64,000 nucleotides of DNA from Liriodendron chinense (Eukaryota > Streptophyta > Magnoliopsida > Magnoliales > Magnoliaceae), in assembly GCA_003013855.2 (NCBI GenBank), contig ML058453.1, forward strand, positions 5,077,861 through 5,141,860, given 5' to 3'. How positions within the stretch are numbered: position 1 is the stretch's first letter; the number at the start of each line of letters is the position of its first letter. Below, piece by piece: positions 10,801 to 22,375 of the stretch. The notes under the pieces are model-generated. The model was not told the DNA's origin, ran no database searches, and saw only the letters and a program-made list of their open reading frames with translations. The translations under genes and the position numbers were made by a program.

Positions 10801-13800
10801 GGTTGACGATTTCTGAAATTTTAGCCCAATTAACATCTGCATGCGATGCGTAACGTAAATCAGCAAGGGCCCTCTCCCATAGCCACCCCACATCAACGAA
10901 TCTAGACCTGCATTTCTCGATAAGCTTAGTAGATTGTCAAGTCAGAGAAATTATGACACACACACACACACAAATCTAAACTTGAGAGACATTCATAAGG
11001 TAGGCCTCCTAAGTAGTAGACTTAGGATAGGCTACTAAGAAATTGGAGTTGGAGGCAACATAAAAACTTGGTAAATAGAATATAGGTTAGTTGTTAAGTC
11101 CAAGTGAATATGAGCTTCAATTAGAAATTAAATGGTATAAGTCCTGTTTTGGCTCTTTAGATTAACGCAACAATGAAGAATTTTAATTTTCCGTACATGT
11201 CATTGCTCTATGCAACTCCATCCTTACCATAAATGTGTGCAGTGGTGGGCAGGCACATGGATGGGCTATGGACATAGCATTGCAGTAGCTGGATGGTTTA
11301 GCTCAAATCCAGCTGCTGCGAGTTTTGCTCATTGAGTGCAGATTGCCGCTCTGTTCTGAGCTGTCCCTCCCTTTTCCAGGCCACTCATCATGTGGCTACC
11401 GCAAGTCCAATGGCCTTCTCTTTTTGGATATCTCCCACATACATGGTGGCCACCAATCAATGCTCCCAATTACAATGCGTAAGTTCCACACGTACAATGT
11501 ATGTGTGTGTTATAGTAACATACCTCTATAGTATACAAGCAATATCATTTTTTTTTTTTTTTGGGGGTATCTAAACATCCATTCCATTTTCATACAATCC
11601 AAAATGTCAAGATACAAAAGTCATTTCCCAGAAAAAATATGGGCTGAGTAGTCATTTAATGATAACAACAAGGTTATCTAATTATTTGCCTCCAACAAAT
11701 ATTTTCGTTGTTTCTGACAAAACCCTTTTTATGTTTTATTATTTTTTTCATGCACACGCTCACACACACCACAATGGGTACTCGAACCCATTACCTCTGT
11801 GTTGAAACTCTTGTGAGTACACAACTGAGCCATGAGTACAGACCTGTTTCTGACAAAACCTATCTAAGGAAAACTTATGCCCGAACAAAAACTAGAGCAG
11901 ACCAAAAAATAAGGCGGCGGCAGCAAGTGTCAAGCAAGATGCATAGGAAAAATCTAAAAATAGAACATACTGGGAACGAGGATTTGTGAGATGATCATTT
12001 TCATATGTGGGCGAATGAAGCAGCGTCAAGAAAGTTCCACATATAATAATAACTAGGACCAGTTTCAAAGAAAGAAATTTGCAGCTTGAGCTCCTGTCTT
12101 GGAAGGAAGTGCTGAAACCCTTGTCATTATCTCTAAAATCTTTATTTCTTTGAGACCTTTTGTTTGTGTCATCACTGCATCAGAAAAGTTTCCAAGAACC
12201 AAGTTAGCGGATGAGCCAGGCAAGTATCAAAGAACCAAATTAGTACAAAATGGAAATAAAGTAGCTAAAAAGCAAGACAAGAAAGTAGATTGTAACACCA
12301 GCATTTTGCAGGCCAATGTGAGAAACAATTTTCAGAAAGGAAAACATTCAAGTAATTTTCAGATTCCGCACAAGGTATGGGAAAGAGATAGAAAATATAA
12401 ATTATAACAAAACTAAGGGGCTCACTCCAGAGGCACTGGTACCACCGTAAGCTTTCAGTTGTACCAGGCTGATGTGGGACCAATGTGGTGTTTATGTAAC
12501 ATCCAATCCATCTATCAGATTCGTCACCTCAATCCCGAGTTTTGGATTGATCTGAATGGCCTCTATCCAATATACACAACTTGGTGGGTCCCCCAAAAAA
12601 AATCAATTGTGGGTCTCTCCCCAAATTGTTCCCTTTGCTGTGGCCCTCCTGAGTTTTGGATCGGCCTGATTTTGAGCCTAGTATGTTTATTGAGGCAATG
12701 TCTGATGGACAGGTTGGAGGTTTCATAAAAATCAAGTTGGCCCCACCTCAGCCCAGTACTACCATAACTTATAGTGGTACCCGTCCCATTGGAGAGTGCC
12801 CCCAAACATAACAGAGGATTATAGAATGTTCATTACAATGACAGATCGTAGACTAAATAAGAAACATCTTGCGCATTGAGGCCAAGATTTCAACAAACTA
12901 CATTCTGAAATTGGCAGCATAGGTGGAGATAAATTCAGGTTTCCGGGTGCTTTGAATGTTCATTACAATACAATGACAGATCTTAAACTAAATAAGGAAT
13001 ATCTTGCGCATTGAGGCCAAGATTTCAACAAACTACATTCTGAACTTGGGAGCATCGAGGTGGAGATAAATGCAGGTTTCTGGGTACTATCAAGCAATAA
13101 TGCAAGGGCATTTTCACACTGGGCTCGAGTGGGGAAGCCTGTGTTAAGCGGGGGCACACTCGGGGTGGGCGGCCCGTGTTAGGTGGGTGACGCTTGTGAT
13201 GCGGGCCCCACCCGTGTGAGGCGGGTGGCTAATGTGATGCAAACCCATGTGAAGTGGGGCCCACGAGGGAAGGTTCGGCTGAGAGCCTGGCCTGTGTGAA
13301 GCAGGAGCCTAGGCTATGAGATAAAGGGATTGATTCGCCACGCTCTATCAGTTCGAGCTTTTAGAGCAAGTGGTTAGTCATCCTGCATCAGGCAAACTGA
13401 ACCTCACTAAGGCACAACGACTTATTATTTGTACGTGTTCATGCGTACATTTAATTTTCAAACATCCAAATTGAGGGCTCTGTTGTGGATAGAGCACAAC
13501 CTGAAAATCAACCAGAATGGACAACCTTAGCCATCTGATTCTGCCTGTTGAATTTGGATCTCTGGCCATTTTCTTTTCAATAGTCTTATTTGATTGACCA
13601 CCTATTGTATGACCACTCAGTATGATGCATACCCCCAGCCAAATCAAGGACAATGATTTCCGGCTGTTATCAGGCACCCGAGTGCATTTTGGAGGAGATA
13701 AATGCAGGTCTCCGGGTGCTATCAAGCAAGCTGGCCTCACCAAGGGGCGACGGCTTATCGTTGATATGTGTTCATGTGTGCACGTAACTGAGGGCTCCGT

Positions 13801-16800
13801 TGTGGATGAAGCACAACCTGAAAATCAAACAGAATGGACAATCTTAACCATCTGATTCTGCCCGTTGAATTTGGATCTCTGGCCATTTTCTTTTCAATAG
13901 TCTTATTTGATGACCGCCTATTGGATAGTTAAATCATCCAATCAGTACAATATATGCTCTCATCCAAATCAAGGACAATGACTTGGACAAGATTGCATGC
14001 ATATGCAATCTGATGGTGGATGAGTTGCTGCATCAGAGAGAGGCATAGCTTGTCAGAATTCAGTCTCCGTGACAACTTTGAAGTGAATAGTGAATCATTC
14101 ACATGCACTAGAATGCAGCATCTTTGTATAAAACTATGTATTCCCAAATGTAAGCTATGGTCTCTCCATTCACAATAGAGGAAATCTTGATGGGCACAAG
14201 ATAAAAACGGTCACATCACCAATCCAGCTTGGGTGATGACGAGCTGCAACTGATGGATGATTAAACCACCCATGCCTTAGCCAATCACCTCTACAGATAT
14301 ACACAATACACCATACTAACCAAGCAAACGCTCCTCTCTAAATCAAACTGGTTACTAAATTTAGTCAATATCTTTTTAAATTTACTTTGAAGGTAGCATT
14401 CTGGAAACCATCAGGAGCAAATTGAGATGGAAAACTTGAGGTGACTTTATATGGAAAACACAGACATCCACTAACACCCTTTAAATGCTGCTATCCAGTG
14501 AAATGCTACCAGTTTCCTAGAAGAAATAGATGTCTCTAGACATAATCTGATCACACTCACAAGGTATTGTCATGGAAAACACTTGGGCACCTCATGCCAA
14601 GTACCTGCCAGGTTTGTTTTCACTAGTATGGGACAAATGAATTAGCACACATAAAATCCACGCTGTCCATCACATACACCACTCCTTTTTGGGCCTTGAT
14701 CCCAGAAATCAGGATGATTCAACACTCAAGTGGGTGGCCCCAAAAATATTCTACCTAAAACCACTAAATCCCGTGGCATGGCCCATCTAGGTTTTATAAT
14801 AATGTAATTGTTGGGTAATTCTTTCACCCTGATGAGGCATATCATATGAATGGATAGATGGCATAAAAACACCAGAGTGAGTCCTGCACAAAAATAATGG
14901 TGGGCACTCTATCCCGAACTATTTCCTATGGCGTGGCCTATTTTTAGTTTGGATGATCATCATTTTTGGGTTCAATGGTTAAAATGAGGTAGCATATCTG
15001 ACGGACGGAGTGAATCTCATGAACGTTTCACCCACATGGCTCTTGGTTTGTAGAGTAACCCCATTAGGTACCTAGTGCAAGTTACCCAAGCGCGGCTCTA
15101 TTGGCACACTTTTAGATGCACAAATGAATTTAATTGCAATCATTTAGTTTCACCAAATGAAATGACTAAACACTTCATAGGATTCATAATGAAGAAGTGG
15201 CCCTCAAATTGCAGGGATTCCTATCAAGTCCAACTAGAACATAATGCAATTGCAAATTAGAGGCTAGTACGTTAATAAAATACTAAGGTAACTTCAATTT
15301 GGCCATTTAGATTTTATTCAACTAAATAAAATGTAATTCAATTTGTTAGTGAGTACAAGTGAGCCTTAAGTGGTGTGCGAGATGTCCAACAAAAATAGGA
15401 TATCATACCGCCGGTGTTTTAAATAGCAGTAGCGTGTTGCGTAGCATTCAACCATCTGTAGCGTGTAGCGTAAGCTACATGATGCTTCTATTTTTTTTTA
15501 AAATTTAAAATAGGAAAAATATGATAAATAGTAAGAAAAAATATAAAAATGCCTACAAGACAATTCATTTTTTCAAGTATAAGTATGTTCAAACAAGTTA
15601 TTAATTATCATTTATCAAAAGCCAATCCACATGTATAAACCAAATCAAATTATAATCACACTAACAACTTTTTAAGCAAACCACTTTAATTAATAATGTT
15701 TAATTGAAACCACAAGTATGAAAAGAAATTAAAATCCCACAGGTTGAGAGTATTTAGTACAAAATACAAAATACAATTATCATTTATAAAAAACAGTAGC
15801 GTGCGCTACAACACTAAATATATTAATGCTATGGATGCTATTCAAAACATAGCACAACACACATCTTAGACATGGGGAAGATTGTTAGGGTTTATGCTGG
15901 GTGGTTGCTGGCCTTAGCCTGTCACGCTTATGAATTTGGCCTGCAATTCATGCCTGTGTTTTTTTTGTTTTTTTTTTTTTTTTTTTTTTTTTATGACCGG
16001 GGTATCCTGTTACAATCATAAATGGGCCAATACCTTGGCTTTGGCTGCCAACAGTCCAGCTCGGATGGGTTAGGCCTGGAAACCCAACATGTCAGAATGG
16101 GCCATTGCTAGCCCTCGCAGACATCTCTTGGTACTCTGCTTGGCCGCTGAACATGGATACTTAAAAAATGCAAAGCCTATGCATAGTAAATAATAAAGGC
16201 TATATCCAGCTAAGGCAAAAGTCAAAACAGTTTATCATAGGTTGCAGTTTAGAAAAAAAATCAAATTAGATCATTGGAGATCCTGAGTAATTCAAATGTA
16301 GCTCAATTGGGATGCCATGTTTTATCTACGGGCCATGCCCAATAGATGAGATCGCAACCACTGCATCCAAGTTAATCGCATATAGAGACTAAACATGAAT
16401 ACAAACATATCATATGCAAATATTAGCTAACACTATCAGAAGTCTATTTCACAGCCTCTGTTCATGATAACACCAGTTCTCTAGCTCATTAGTCACTGCA
16501 GACCACTTTTCATGGTACACAACAGATATTGCAAGGAGAGAATCATGATTGAAAATAGCCAACTTTGCTTACTGGAAAAAGTCTCCAGTTTCACCACTAT
16601 GGGTTTTTTTTTTTACTTTTCTATGGAGACATGTTGGTTGTTTTTCTTTCATTTAAGATATCTGATCCATGTGTGCTTTTTCAGCCATCAATCTTTTCCT
16701 GACCAGTTCTTCTTTGTATATATACAAGGCACAATCATGACATTTCCGTATCTATCGGGTAAAGAAAATTTCTCTCTTATAATTTTGCAACTAAATTCAA

Positions 16801-18065
16801 CTTTCAGTAGCAAAATCATGCATGTTCAAAAGTTCACAGCATATGACTGACCAACAAATATGGTGCTCTATTGTACATCAAACGTGCCCAAGGGTGTTTC
16901 CAACTTTTTCCTATGTGCCATTTTTCACAGTAGTTTGGGATTTGCAGATGTTAAATGTTCCTTTTTAATTTAGGGGTGTAAAATTTTGTAAACAGCAGAA
17001 ACACCCACGAACAATGACAAGCAACCAAAGAAATAGAAGAGGAGAAAAATAGACAAGTTCTATGGAACTCCTTCTCTTCAGCCTTTCTACTATATGCAGA
17101 GCACAGAGAAAAAGAACGCACTCTCCACTCGATCAAGGAAGTAGTAGTTTAGATTTTCAGAGAGCCTGAAATAATTCCCCACGTGGGGCAGTCTGCCAGG
17201 TTGATGGGAACTCAACGGGAGTCCCATCCACAAACCATTTACTGAATCCACACTGTTCACAATGAAAAGAACTTTCTAAAGGAATTAACTACAAGCCTAC
17301 AACACCCTAATTTCATACTACAATAAACCCACAGACATTCATCTTCCAGTCCTAATTTCAATGAGCATCCAAATCCACCCAGTCTAAAAATCAGTAGAAT
17401 CAGCACAACCCTAATCCTAGTACGAACACAACGAAACACGACGAAATCAAACTGATACCCAGAACCTATAGAATTCATCTCCTAACACTTCCTATAGCCA
17501 GGGACAAAATCCTTGAATTAAAGCTGGAGAAAAAAAAATGCATTCCATTTCAAGCTCACCCCAGCGTTAAACAATACATCAAGCACATCATCACCATCAT
17601 TGCCTTTTCCCAATCATTTGGGATTGGCTCTCCAAATCCTGTTTCGCCTTCATCCATGTACGAAGCAGGAATTCTCCTACAAACATATACTAACCCAAAA
17701 TGTCTACCACAATCAACCTAACTACAATCACAAGAACGAATCCAAATAAAAAAAAAGTGGCAAATTTTAACAGAGACCCAAATTCAGACTGACAAGGAAA
17801 ATTTCAATAAGTGTCACATTCTATGCATGTGTTTCGAACTTAGTTCACGAAGCTGGGATCAATGCTTAATTTAAGTACGAAAGCTAGGAAGGACTAACTC
17901 ACACAAGAAAAATAATAATAACCCATAAATTTAAAATCAGTCTGATGAATTAATAATATACACAAGCACGGTGAAAGGATGTGATAAAGAAGAAACTCAC
18001 GTTGATCCCGGCAACCGATGCCTGGCCTCTACAGGACTAGGCAATGTATTGAGAGCCCCTCTCAT
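7847..18065 (-). CDS. GUX: GT8 xylan alpha-glucuronosyltransferase, GUX family (exons 18065-18001, 12174-11971, 10907-10261, 8874-7847)
   Basis: Predicted 647-aa type II Golgi membrane enzyme that adds glucuronic acid side chains to xylan. Exon 1 (65 nt) gives MRGALN...EARHRLPGS. Exon 2 (204 nt) gives a basic stem and the membrane anchor (about residues 55-74, LKLVLVIIICGTFLTLL). Exon 3 starts SRFVDVGWLWERAL. Exon 4 holds the GT8 core: the metal-binding DAD at 410-412 within FIDADLLIL, NSGVMVIEP, GGDQGYLNE (Asp469) and HYLGNKPW (520-527). Splice sites are GT-AG (gtgagt, gtatgt, gtcagt donors), and the phases (2, 2, 1) join without error, which strongly supports the small first exons. Introns are 5,826, 1,063 and 1,386 bases. 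Length matches the family (about 600-660 aa). Whether it is the GUX1 or GUX3 orthologue needs a tree. No break is visible. An upstream non-coding exon is likely because an acceptor (ctacag) precedes the ATG at 18103-18105. Confidence 0.93.
10955..10971. repeat. (AC)n microsatellite in GUX intron 2
   Basis: About eight AC units, lying about 50 bases upstream of exon 3 on the gene's strand. Confidence 0.85.
11725..11844 (-). mobile_element. tRNA-derived SINE with 16-bp target-site duplication, in GUX intron 2
   Basis: Read on the minus strand it has a tRNA-like A box (TGGCTCAGTTGTGTA), a B box (GGGTTCGAGTACCC) and an A-rich tail (the T-rich 11726-11749). It is flanked by a perfect 16-base direct repeat, tgtttctgacaaaacc, at 11709-11724 and 11845-11860. 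About 120 bases long. It sits in the same orientation as GUX, about 110 bases from exon 2. Related copies are at 26185, 27183 and 63070. Confidence 0.85.
12431..12802. repeat. Foldback element with 'GGTACCAC' ends, in GUX intron 1
   Basis: The left end 'ggcactggtaccaccgtaagctttcagttgtaccaggctgatgtggg' and the right end 'ccccacctcagcccagtactaccataacttatagtggtacc...agtgcc' are imperfect inverted complements. The interior carries foldback-type phrases (catccaatccatctatcag, gagttttggatcggcctgat). This is a subfamily distinct from the main one. Confidence 0.65.
12826..13095. repeat. Imperfect tandem duplication (about 130 bp x 2) in GUX intron 1
   Basis: Two adjacent copies share 'tgttcattacaatgacagatc', 'cttgcgcattgaggccaagatttcaacaaactacattctgaa' and 'ggtggagataaat.caggttt'. 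The copies differ by small substitutions and indels, so the duplication is not recent. Confidence 0.8.
13096..13377. other. GC-rich degenerate stretch in GUX intron 1
   Basis: GC-rich sequence with loosely repeated words such as 'cccgtgtgaggcgggtggc', 'gtgttaggtgggtgac' and 'gtggggcccac'. It stands out from the AT-rich intron. No coding pattern; probably a decayed repeat. Confidence 0.5.
13473..13985. repeat. Direct duplication, offset about 317 bp, in GUX intron 1
   Basis: The block beginning 'gagggctctgttgtggat' at 13473 recurs at 13790 ('gagggctccgttgtggat'). The similarity runs through 'ctggccattttcttttcaatagtcttatttga' to 'aatcaaggacaatga'. Identity is high but not perfect. The intervening part also carries a third piece of the 'ggagataaatgcaggt' block seen at 13060. 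Confidence 0.8.
14640..15045. repeat. Foldback element, 'agtgaatctcatgaacg' subfamily, in GUX intron 1
   Basis: The left arm has 'aaaatccacgctgtccatcacatacaccactcctttttgggccttgatccc'. The right arm has 'gacggacggagtgaatctcatgaacgtttcacccacatgg'. The arms pair imperfectly. The right end is inverted-complementary to the left end of the copy at 26841, which defines this subfamily. Confidence 0.65.
15400..15870. repeat. MITE-like element with 'gtgttttaaatagc' ends, in GUX intron 1
   Basis: The left end 'ggtgttttaaatagcagtagcgtgttgcgtagcattc' is inverted-complementary to the right end 'atggatgctattcaaaacatagcacaacac'. The interior is very AT-rich and has repeated 'gtagcgtgcgctac' words. The layout resembles hAT-type non-autonomous elements; no clear target-site duplication. 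Confidence 0.5.
15959..15992. repeat. Long T tract in GUX intron 1
   Basis: About 33 bases, nearly all T. It may be the A tail of a minus-strand retroposon whose body would be the 'gaccggggtatcctgttac...' sequence that follows, but no A or B box is clear. Confidence 0.6.
16100..18000. other. Upstream part of GUX intron 1
   Basis: AT-rich sequence without coding signal. On the minus strand, 17570-17660 carries 'ccaatcccaaatgattgggaaaaggcaatgatggtgatgatg', a phrase I have seen at the 3' ends of dispersed plant retroposons; boundaries cannot be set. Otherwise I see nothing. Confidence 0.4.
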
Positions 18066-18700
18066 CTTGTTCCAGTTACAGCAGGGTAAAGCATCATCTG
18101 ATCTGTAGTCAATAAAAATAAAAACCCAAATTCAAAAAAAGGAACAGAAACAAAAGATGAGTAGATAAAGTTGAACAGATGCCTTGCAAACATTAATAGA
18201 AGAAGAAAAAAAACCCACATCAAGGGAAAAAATGTCACAATACCAAAACCCAATTTGCAGGAAGACTAAACCAACCAAAATCAGGAATTAAAACCAGAGA
18301 ATTTTATTTTTTTTTAAAAAAAGAAAGAAGCCATGAAGAAAATCTACAAAAAGCAAGCTACAAAAAAAAAAAAGTTGAAACAAAAGGAATCAATCAGCAA
18401 AAAAGAGTAACAAAATAAAGAAAGAAATGCCCAAACAGCAGGAACAGTCCATGATCATTCTAGAAAGTAACCTGATTCGTAGATTGCCAAACACAAAATT
18501 AAAAAGACCCAAATGCCAGAAACAAAAAAAAAAACCAAGTTGAATTAAAAGAAAGTTAGCAGATATACATAGTTAAAGTAGCAAAAGAGAACTTCACTAC
18601 AAACCCAGAGAGAGATCTTTCTTTCCCTTGGATATAGGGGGGTGATTTTTGAAGAGAGCTTTTGGGAGGGGGCTAGCTATAAAAATGGGAGCTGGAGACA
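18066..18700 (-). promoter_or_regulatory. GUX 5' leader, leader intron and core promoter region
   Basis: On the minus strand the ATG at 18065 is preceded by 37 bases of leader and an acceptor (ttgactacag) at 18103-18105, so the 5' UTR is split. The leader's first exon is probably near 18590-18640 (pyrimidine/GA-rich 'aagaaagatctctctctgggttt'). A TATA-like 'cctatatcc' is at about 18630 and 'tttttatag' at about 18675. Neither is decisive, so the exact start site is uncertain. Confidence 0.4.
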
Positions 18701-18814
18701 GAGAGGGGGGTCAATAAGGAATTGAATGACCTGGGACTTCAACTTGTCCAGATGAACTGAGGGAGCTTTTACTTTGAACTTTTCTCTTACCAAAATGCCC
18801 CTTGTTACTCTGGC

Positions 18815-19175
18815 TGACGGTGAAGGACGATATGCAGGCACTTAGAGATTACGCATACGTGGCATATAATTAATTCAATGTTAAACTTTCTAGATTATAT
18901 TTCCCAGTTTAGATTTTTTATGAACCAAAACTTATGCTTATCTTATCATTTTCCTATTGCATTGTGTGGACATTTATTGGACGGTTGAGAATGAAAGTAT
19001 CTAATGGTCCTGTTTCAATAAACAAATATCGATGCCTTATAGGGTAGGATTGTTCCACCGATCTGATTTTGCGCATGTGATTTCCACGACTTGATCGGTT
19101 TAGTTAAGTTCATGTGGGGCCCACGTGGACAGTTTCTGAGTGCTTGCGTATCAAGTGCCAAACGCTGTCGGAGTA
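18815..19175. repeat. MITE, 'GATACGCAGGCACT' family, upstream of GUX
   Basis: The left end 'gatatgcaggcacttagagattacg' and the right end 'gtttctgagtgcttgcgtatcaagtgcc' are inverted complements. The interior is AT-rich and includes 'ggacatttattggacggttgagaatgaaa', shared with the copy at 45105. The left end is about 150-200 bases upstream of the likely GUX start site. Confidence 0.75.
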
Positions 19176-20014
19176 TGAAACAGGTTACCCCTTCGGCCTT
19201 CGAGAAAATTCCAGGCGTAAGGACACGTGTCAGAGATCCAATCCATTCATCATGGTGGGTCCACAATGAAAATTCCATGTACAAAATATGATATTTGTGC
19301 GCTGATTAAATACATGTTAAAAATTATATAAGAAATTTTTGCGGTTGGAAAGAAAGGCTGATTGTTCAAATTCAAAGTAAATGCGTGGATTTCTTGATGA
19401 GTGTATCATCCTGATGTTTGGCATATAACATGATCACGGTGCACCGACATGATGAACGGCCCAGATCTCAGAAATGTGTGCAGTTCGCATCGATTTCTGA
19501 CACGTATTCCAACCCCCTCACATGAGAGGGCCCTCATCGAATAACAATCCTCCTAGAAGGTGATTCCCGCGGAGATCTGCACACGTGTTGGGAACGTGCG
19601 CTGGCCTGGAAGGCTGGAAACCAGGTTGATCTCAACGTTAACTGGGCCAGGCAGGTGTGTGAAAAATGGACGGTTAGAAAGGCGATGATCGCAAGGTGCA
19701 TATTCAACCTTGCATGTGTTCCAACTGACCAGAGGAGCGGTACAACTTTTTGGACTTGGTGATCCGGACCGTTGATCTGGTGCCGAAATTTTTTCCATAT
19801 CAGAGGATCCTGACCGCCGAGTTTATGGCTCCAATTTGAAGGTCTGGGATTATCCACGTGGCCAGATTTCTGCGGGATCGTCCATCAGATCAACGGTCTT
19901 AACCAACTAAGGTAAAGGACCCAATGAGGCTACAATCATCGTAAGTTCTTTTAGAAGGGGTTCGGATCCGTTACAAAGCTTTGTAGTTAAGCTTATCGTA
20001 CAACCCGATTTGTG
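19176..20014. other. Intergenic, no gene seen
   Basis: Mixed-composition sequence with words such as 'gatccaatccattcatcatggtgggtccacaatg' and 'catcagatcaacggtctta' that suggest decayed repeat. No coding frame of family-like quality. Confidence 0.4.
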
Positions 20015-20460
20015 GGGGACAACGTGATGTGTGCATGACATCCAATCCGTCCATCGTGTGGGCCCAACATGTTTTCATCTCCTTTTGAAAATCAGGCCGA
20101 TATAAATGTTATGGAGACCACAACACAGGGACCAGTTGGCATTGGGTTGCCTACCATTAAAACCTTTCTAGATTGTTTGTGAGGCCAACAGTGCTTTTCA
20201 CATGCAATCCAACCCATTCAGAAGATGCATCCTATCGAGATAAATGGATACAAGAGAAATAATCCCATTCAAAAACTCAGGTGGGACCCACAATTTGATT
20301 TTATATATTTTAGGCATGATTGGTGTGGCCACATTAGTTTTATTTCGGCGTGATTTTTGGAAAACAAGGAGAAATTGAGGAGTTTCATCTCTTGGACGGA
20401 TTGGATGCAATTCATATATGATGGTGGGCCCCACACGTAGCGTTGTAGCTTAAGCTTGAC
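20015..20460. repeat. Foldback element, diverged
   Basis: The left arm 'cgtgatgtgtgcatgacatccaatccgtccatcgtgtgggcc' pairs with the right arm 'ggacggattggatgcaattcatatatgatggtgggccccacac'. The centre holds 'taccattaaaacctttctag' and 'caatccaacccattcag'. Confidence 0.6.
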
Positions 20461-21011
20461 CTCCAAAGCCTTCCGGTGGATCCGAAAGAGCTTGGATACA
20501 GCTAAGTTATATCATAGGCTTATGATAGTACAGGTTGCTTTTGTACATGTGGCCATGTGGGGCAGTCAAATAATCAACTTAAAAGTGTACGGTCATCTCA
20601 ACTCACCGGATGATCTTAACCGTCTGATTCCAAAATGGTCAAGATCGACCGAATGGAGATAGGTGTAATCATCAACTTGAGACATCTATGCAATTGATCA
20701 TCATGGATTGCTTATAATTCTAAAGGAGAGCCTGGATGATATTAACCATCCAATATATGGCTTGTAAACCTGACGGCTATAAAAACAAGGACCAACACTC
20801 AAAAGTGTCCTGATCATCCAATCGTTGTGATTTTTGCATCATAGCTTTCCAATAGTGGCATATGGTAAATGGACGGTCCAGATACGTGATTGGATTGTCC
20901 CCACATACCCTAAGCAACCGGTTGTACCATAGATTATCACTAGAAAAGGTTTTGCGAAAAACTGGGTAGTAATTAGTAATTGAAATTTCTTGCCCAAAAA
21001 TGGTTTATAAC

Positions 21012-21545
21012 GCAATGCTCTGGTGTTGGTGGGGGTGGATTAGGTGCGACCCTGCCTCACCCAACCCGGTGCGGCGCTTACCATGGGACCCACCTTAATG
21101 TATGTATTATATATCCACGCCGTCCATCTGTTTTATTAGATCATTTTAGGGCTTGATCACAAAAATGAAGCATATCCAATTCTCAGGTGGACCATACCAT
21201 AGGAAACAGTGGTGATTGACCATTAATGGGCCACATAAGTTTTGGATCCAGCTGATATTTGTTTTTCATTTTTCCATTTATCAACAGGTTGGATGGCAAA
21301 TAAACATCACGGTGGGCCCTAGAAAGATTTTAATGATAGGGCATTCAATCACTACTGTTTTTCATAGTATGATCCACCTGAGATTTGGATCTTCTTCATT
21401 TTTGGCTTATGCCTTAGAACTACATGAAAAAACGGATGGATGGTGTGCATATAGAATGCATATATAAAGGTGGACCGCACGGTAAGGGTCGGACTGTCTT
21501 GGGTGAGGACCGGGCTGCACCTAATCTGCTCTCCGGCTGATAGAC
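21012..21545. repeat. Foldback element with 'GGATTAGGTG' outer TIRs
   Basis: The left end 'ggtggattaggtgcgaccctgcctcacccaaccc' pairs with the right end 'gggtgaggaccgggctgcacctaatctgctctcc'. The inner arms are the main-family sequence ('ttatatatccacgccgtccatctgtttta' / 'aaaacggatggatggtgtgcatatagaa'). The centre is 'ttggatggcaaataaacatcacggtgggccc'. A good model copy. Confidence 0.8.
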
Positions 21546-21867
21546 TGTCGAAGAATTTTAACCATATGACTAGTGTACTTTCTCTGTTAAATAGATTGCG
21601 GGGCCATCTTTAATTTTTAGCCATCCATGTGTAGGGGGGACAATCAAATGGCTAAGATAGTGGAAATAGGGTGCTGCTTTATGGCATTAGCCATCCACCA
21701 TGCAAACCGCCAAATGAACGGTCCATATCTATGCAAACTACTCCTCACATGTGAGATATGTCGGTCCAAGCTAAAACTATGCAGTAGTATGTGGCAGAGG
21801 TGCAATTTTTTAGAACATCAGCTCCCAAAATAAAGAGAGAGGGGATTGCATGTGCCTGTGCCCCAGA

Positions 21868-22375
21868 CTGTGTGGGGTCCACAGAGATGTCCGTGAAAAA
21901 TCCACTCCATCCATCTGTTTTGAAAGATCACAATAGAACAGGATTATAAAAATCAAGCGGATCCAAAACTCAGGTGGGCCATACAAACAAAGCAGATCCA
22001 GATCTCAGATGGACCACAGAGCAGGAAATAGTGGTGATTGACCATTAAAAGCTTTTTGCAGGCCACAAAAGTTTTGGATCAAGCTGATAATTGTATGATC
22101 CCTTCATCCAGGCCTTTGTGACTTTATCAATATATTGGATGGAAAATGAACATTCCCATGGCCCCCAAGAAGTTTTCAATGGTGGTTGTCCAATCACCAT
22201 TGTTTCGTGTGGCGTTGTTCACCTGAGATTTGGAGCTCTTTCATTTTTGGAATCATGCCCTAAAATGAGCTGTTAAAACAAATGGACATCATGTATGTAA
22301 GGCACGTACATGAAGGTGGGGGCACCACACTCAGGGATCCACCCACCTGGATGGATCTGGGATCCACAGAATCCA
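21868..22375. repeat. Foldback element, main family
   Basis: The left arm 'gtgtggggtccacagagatgtccgtgaaaaatccactccatccatc' pairs with the right arm ending in 'gtgggggcaccacac'. The interior has 'caaaagttttggatcaagctgataattg' and 'tcaatggtggttgtccaatcaccattgtttc'. Confidence 0.75.
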
